The notes under the pieces are model-generated. The model saw only the letters and a program-made list of their open reading frames with translations. It did no database searches and was not told the DNA's origin. Of a DNA stretch of 7,148 nucleotides, positions 5,286-7,148 are shown in pieces. The stretch lies in contig JAOUMG010000092.1 in assembly GCA_029881635.1 (NCBI GenBank), forward strand, positions 1 through 7,148, read 5' to 3'. Source of the stretch: Paracoccaceae bacterium (GTDB lineage Bacteria > Pseudomonadota > Alphaproteobacteria > Rhodobacterales > Rhodobacteraceae). Position 1 is the stretch's first letter. Each line of letters starts with the position of its first letter. The position numbers and the translations under genes were made by a program.

Positions 5286-7103
5286 ATGGACCTTCGCAAT
5301 ATCGCGATCATCGCACACGTTGACCACGGCAAGACCACTTTGGTGGACGAGCTGCTAAAGCAATCCGGCACCTATCGTGAAAACCAGGCCACGACCGAAC
5401 GGGCCATGGACAGCAACGATATCGAGCGTGAGCGCGGCATCACCATTCTGGCCAAATGCACCTCCGTCGAACATGACGGCATCCGCATCAACATCGTCGA
5501 CACCCCCGGCCACGCCGATTTCGGGGGCGAGGTTGAACGGATTCTGTCGATGGTTGACGGCGTGGTGCTGCTGGTCGATGCCGCCGAAGGCCCGATGCCA
5601 CAGACGAAATTTGTTACCTCAAAGGCGTTGGCGCTGGGTCTGCGCCCCATCGTGGTACTCAACAAGGTCGACAAGCCCGATGCCGAACCCGACCGCGCCC
5701 TGAACGAGGTGTTTGACCTTTTTGCCAACCTTGATGCCGATGACGATCAGCTCGACTTTCCGCATCTTTACGCCTCTGGCCGCGCAGGTTGGGCCGATGC
5801 CGAACTTGACGGCCCCCGCAAGGACCTGAACGCCCTGTTCGACATGATCATCGCCCATGTCCCTGCTCCGCGCCAGAGCGCCGCGGCGGATCAGCCGTTC
5901 CGGATGCTGGCCACCACCCTTTCCGCCGACCCCTTCATTGGTCGCATCCTGACTGGCCGCGTTGAAAGCGGCACCCTCAAGGCAGGTGAAACAATCAAGG
6001 CGCTGTCGCGCAAGGGCGAGCGGATCGAACAATTCCGCGTCAGCAAGATCCTCGCCTTCCGCGGCCTCGGCCAGCAGCCGATTGATGAGGCGCAGGCAGG
6101 TGACATCGTCACCATCGCCGGCATGACCAAGGCGACGGTTGCCGACACGCTCTGCGATATGTCGATTGATGTACCCCTGCCCGCCCAGCCGATTGACCCG
6201 CCGACGATTTCGGTGACCTTCGGCATCAATGACAGCCCGCTTGCGGGCAAGGACGGCACCAAGGTCCAGTCCCGCGTCATCCGCGAACGCCTGATGAAGG
6301 AAGCCGAATCCAACGTCGCCATCAAGATCGAGGATACGCCGGGCGGCGATGCCTTTGTCGTTTCCGGCCGCGGCGAACTTCAGATGGGCGTTTTGATCGA
6401 AAACATGCGCCGTGAGGGCTTTGAACTCTCCATTTCCCGCCCCCGCGTCATCTTCCGCGAGGAAGGCGGCGAAAGGCTGGAGCCGATCGAAGAGGCCACG
6501 ATCGATGTCGATGATGAATATTCAGGCGCGGTCATCGAAAAGCTGACCGGTCAGCGCAAGGGTGAACTGGTCGAGATGAAACCGGCAGGCGTCGGCAAGA
6601 CCCGCATCATCGCCCATGTCCCGTCACGGGGCCTGATCGGCTATCACGGCGAGTTTCTGACAGATACCCGCGGATCGGGCGTACTGAACCGGATTTTTCA
6701 CAGCTGGGCCCCGCATAAGGGCCCCATCCAGGGCCGCCGCATGGGGGTGCTGATCTCGATGGAAAACGGCACGTCGGTTGCCTATGCCCTGTGGAACCTC
6801 GAAGACCGCGGCAAGATGTTCATCGGCGCGCAGGAAGCGGTTTATGAGGGCATGATCATCGGCGAACACAGCCGCGACAATGATCTTGAAGTGAACCCGC
6901 TCAAGGGCAAGAAACTGACCAACGTGCGGGCTTCGGGCACGGATGAGGCGGTACGCCTGACAACGCCGGTCCGGATGAGCCTGGAAGAAGCCATCGCCTA
7001 TGTCGACGATGACGAACTGGTCGAGGTCACGCCCAAGATCGTGCGCCTGAGAAAGCGCCATCTCGACCCGCATGAAAGAAAACGTCAGTCACGCGCAGGC
7101 TGA
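5286..7103 (+). CDS. typA: Translational GTPase TypA/BipA
   Basis: Ribosome-binding GTPase related to EF-G and LepA, involved in 50S subunit assembly and in stress and cold adaptation. At 605 aa it is full length (E. coli 607). G-domain motifs: G1 AHVDHGKT (10-17), G2 ERGITI (49-54), G3 DTPGH (72-76), G4 NKVD (126-129) and G5 SGRAG (164-168). A beta-barrel domain 2 (about 205-290), EF-G-like domain III (about 305-385), domain V (about 395-480) and the TypA-specific C-terminal domain (about 480-605) follow, with [17 protein letters not shown] at 447-463. I chose ATG at 5286 ([17 protein letters not shown]) as the usual family start. An in-frame ATG at 5274 would add MADP, but AGGA lies only 1 nt before it; relative to 5286 that AGGA is 13 nt away, so the start remains slightly open. 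The frame reaches back to 5169, but that part overlaps the icd terminator. No clear promoter is visible between terminator and gene. Confidence 0.97.
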   Translation: MDLRNIAIIAHVDHGKTTLVDELLKQSGTYRENQATTERAMDSNDIERERGITILAKCTSVEHDGIRINIVDTPGHADFGGEVERILSMVDGVVLLVDAAEGPMPQTKFVTSKALALGLRPIVVLNKVDKPDAEPDRALNEVFDLFANLDADDDQLDFPHLYASGRAGWADAELDGPRKDLNALFDMIIAHVPAPRQSAAADQPFRMLATTLSADPFIGRILTGRVESGTLKAGETIKALSRKGERIEQFRVSKILAFRGLGQQPIDEAQAGDIVTIAGMTKATVADTLCDMSIDVPLPAQPIDPPTISVTFGINDSPLAGKDGTKVQSRVIRERLMKEAESNVAIKIEDTPGGDAFVVSGRGELQMGVLIENMRREGFELSISRPRVIFREEGGERLEPIEEATIDVDDEYSGAVIEKLTGQRKGELVEMKPAGVGKTRIIAHVPSRGLIGYHGEFLTDTRGSGVLNRIFHSWAPHKGPIQGRRMGVLISMENGTSVAYALWNLEDRGKMFIGAQEAVYEGMIIGEHSRDNDLEVNPLKGKKLTNVRASGTDEAVRLTTPVRMSLEEAIAYVDDDELVEVTPKIVRLRKRHLDPHERKRQSRAG

Positions 7104-7148
7104 GTTTGACTGCGAACCGGCTTTCAATCCTTTGAAATCATGAAACCT
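7104..7148 (+). other. Downstream of typA: weak A/T hairpin, no gene seen
   Basis: Only 45 nt remain. TTTCAA (7122-7127) and TTGAAA (7132-7137) form a 6-bp inverted repeat around TCCT. The stem is A/T-rich and no T-tract follows within the window, so I do not call it a terminator. Confidence 0.25.

Overview
The window reads as a conserved core-genome segment of an alphaproteobacterium, most likely Rhodobacteraceae (Rhodobacterales). The basis is the high GC content, an IscR-type regulator lacking the canonical cysteine triad next to a cysteine desulfurase gene, a eukaryote-like homodimeric NADP isocitrate dehydrogenase, and promoter sites resembling iron-responsive (Irr and IscR) operators. 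Genus and species cannot be told from the sequence alone. I see no mobile element, CRISPR array, tRNA or rRNA.

Layout. (1) Minus strand, 1-1549: iscR followed by a cysteine desulfurase gene cut by the left edge. This looks like the start of an isc/suf iron-sulfur cluster assembly operon running leftwards out of the window. (2) 1550-1728: a divergent control region. The iscR promoter (TTGACT, 17 nt, TAGAAC) is covered by a type-1-IscR-like site over the -35 and spacer and an Irr/ICE-like palindrome over the -10. A 9-bp hairpin lies in the predicted iscR leader. (3) Plus strand, 1729-3796: four tightly packed genes: an alpha/beta hydrolase, a small protein with a Pro/Ala/Gln-rich tail, a YfbR/HDDC2-like HD-domain phosphohydrolase, and a 126-aa protein of unknown function. 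They are joined by a 4-nt gap, a 17-nt overlap and a TGATG overlap, so they are probably one translationally coupled operon. (4) 3895-5112: icd, ending in a hairpin-rich trailer with a strong intrinsic terminator. (5) 5286-7103: the ribosome-associated GTPase gene typA/bipA, complete.

How it fits together. Iron-sulfur cluster biogenesis (IscR and the desulfurase) sits back to back with a housekeeping operon of hydrolases, followed by a TCA-cycle enzyme and a translational GTPase. Nothing in the protein content is a clearly new system. The most informative signals are regulatory: the stacked iron-responsive operators, the cysteine-poor IscR, a cytosine-rich rut-like stretch inside the four-gene operon, and a terminator before typA that has an alternative mutually exclusive pairing.
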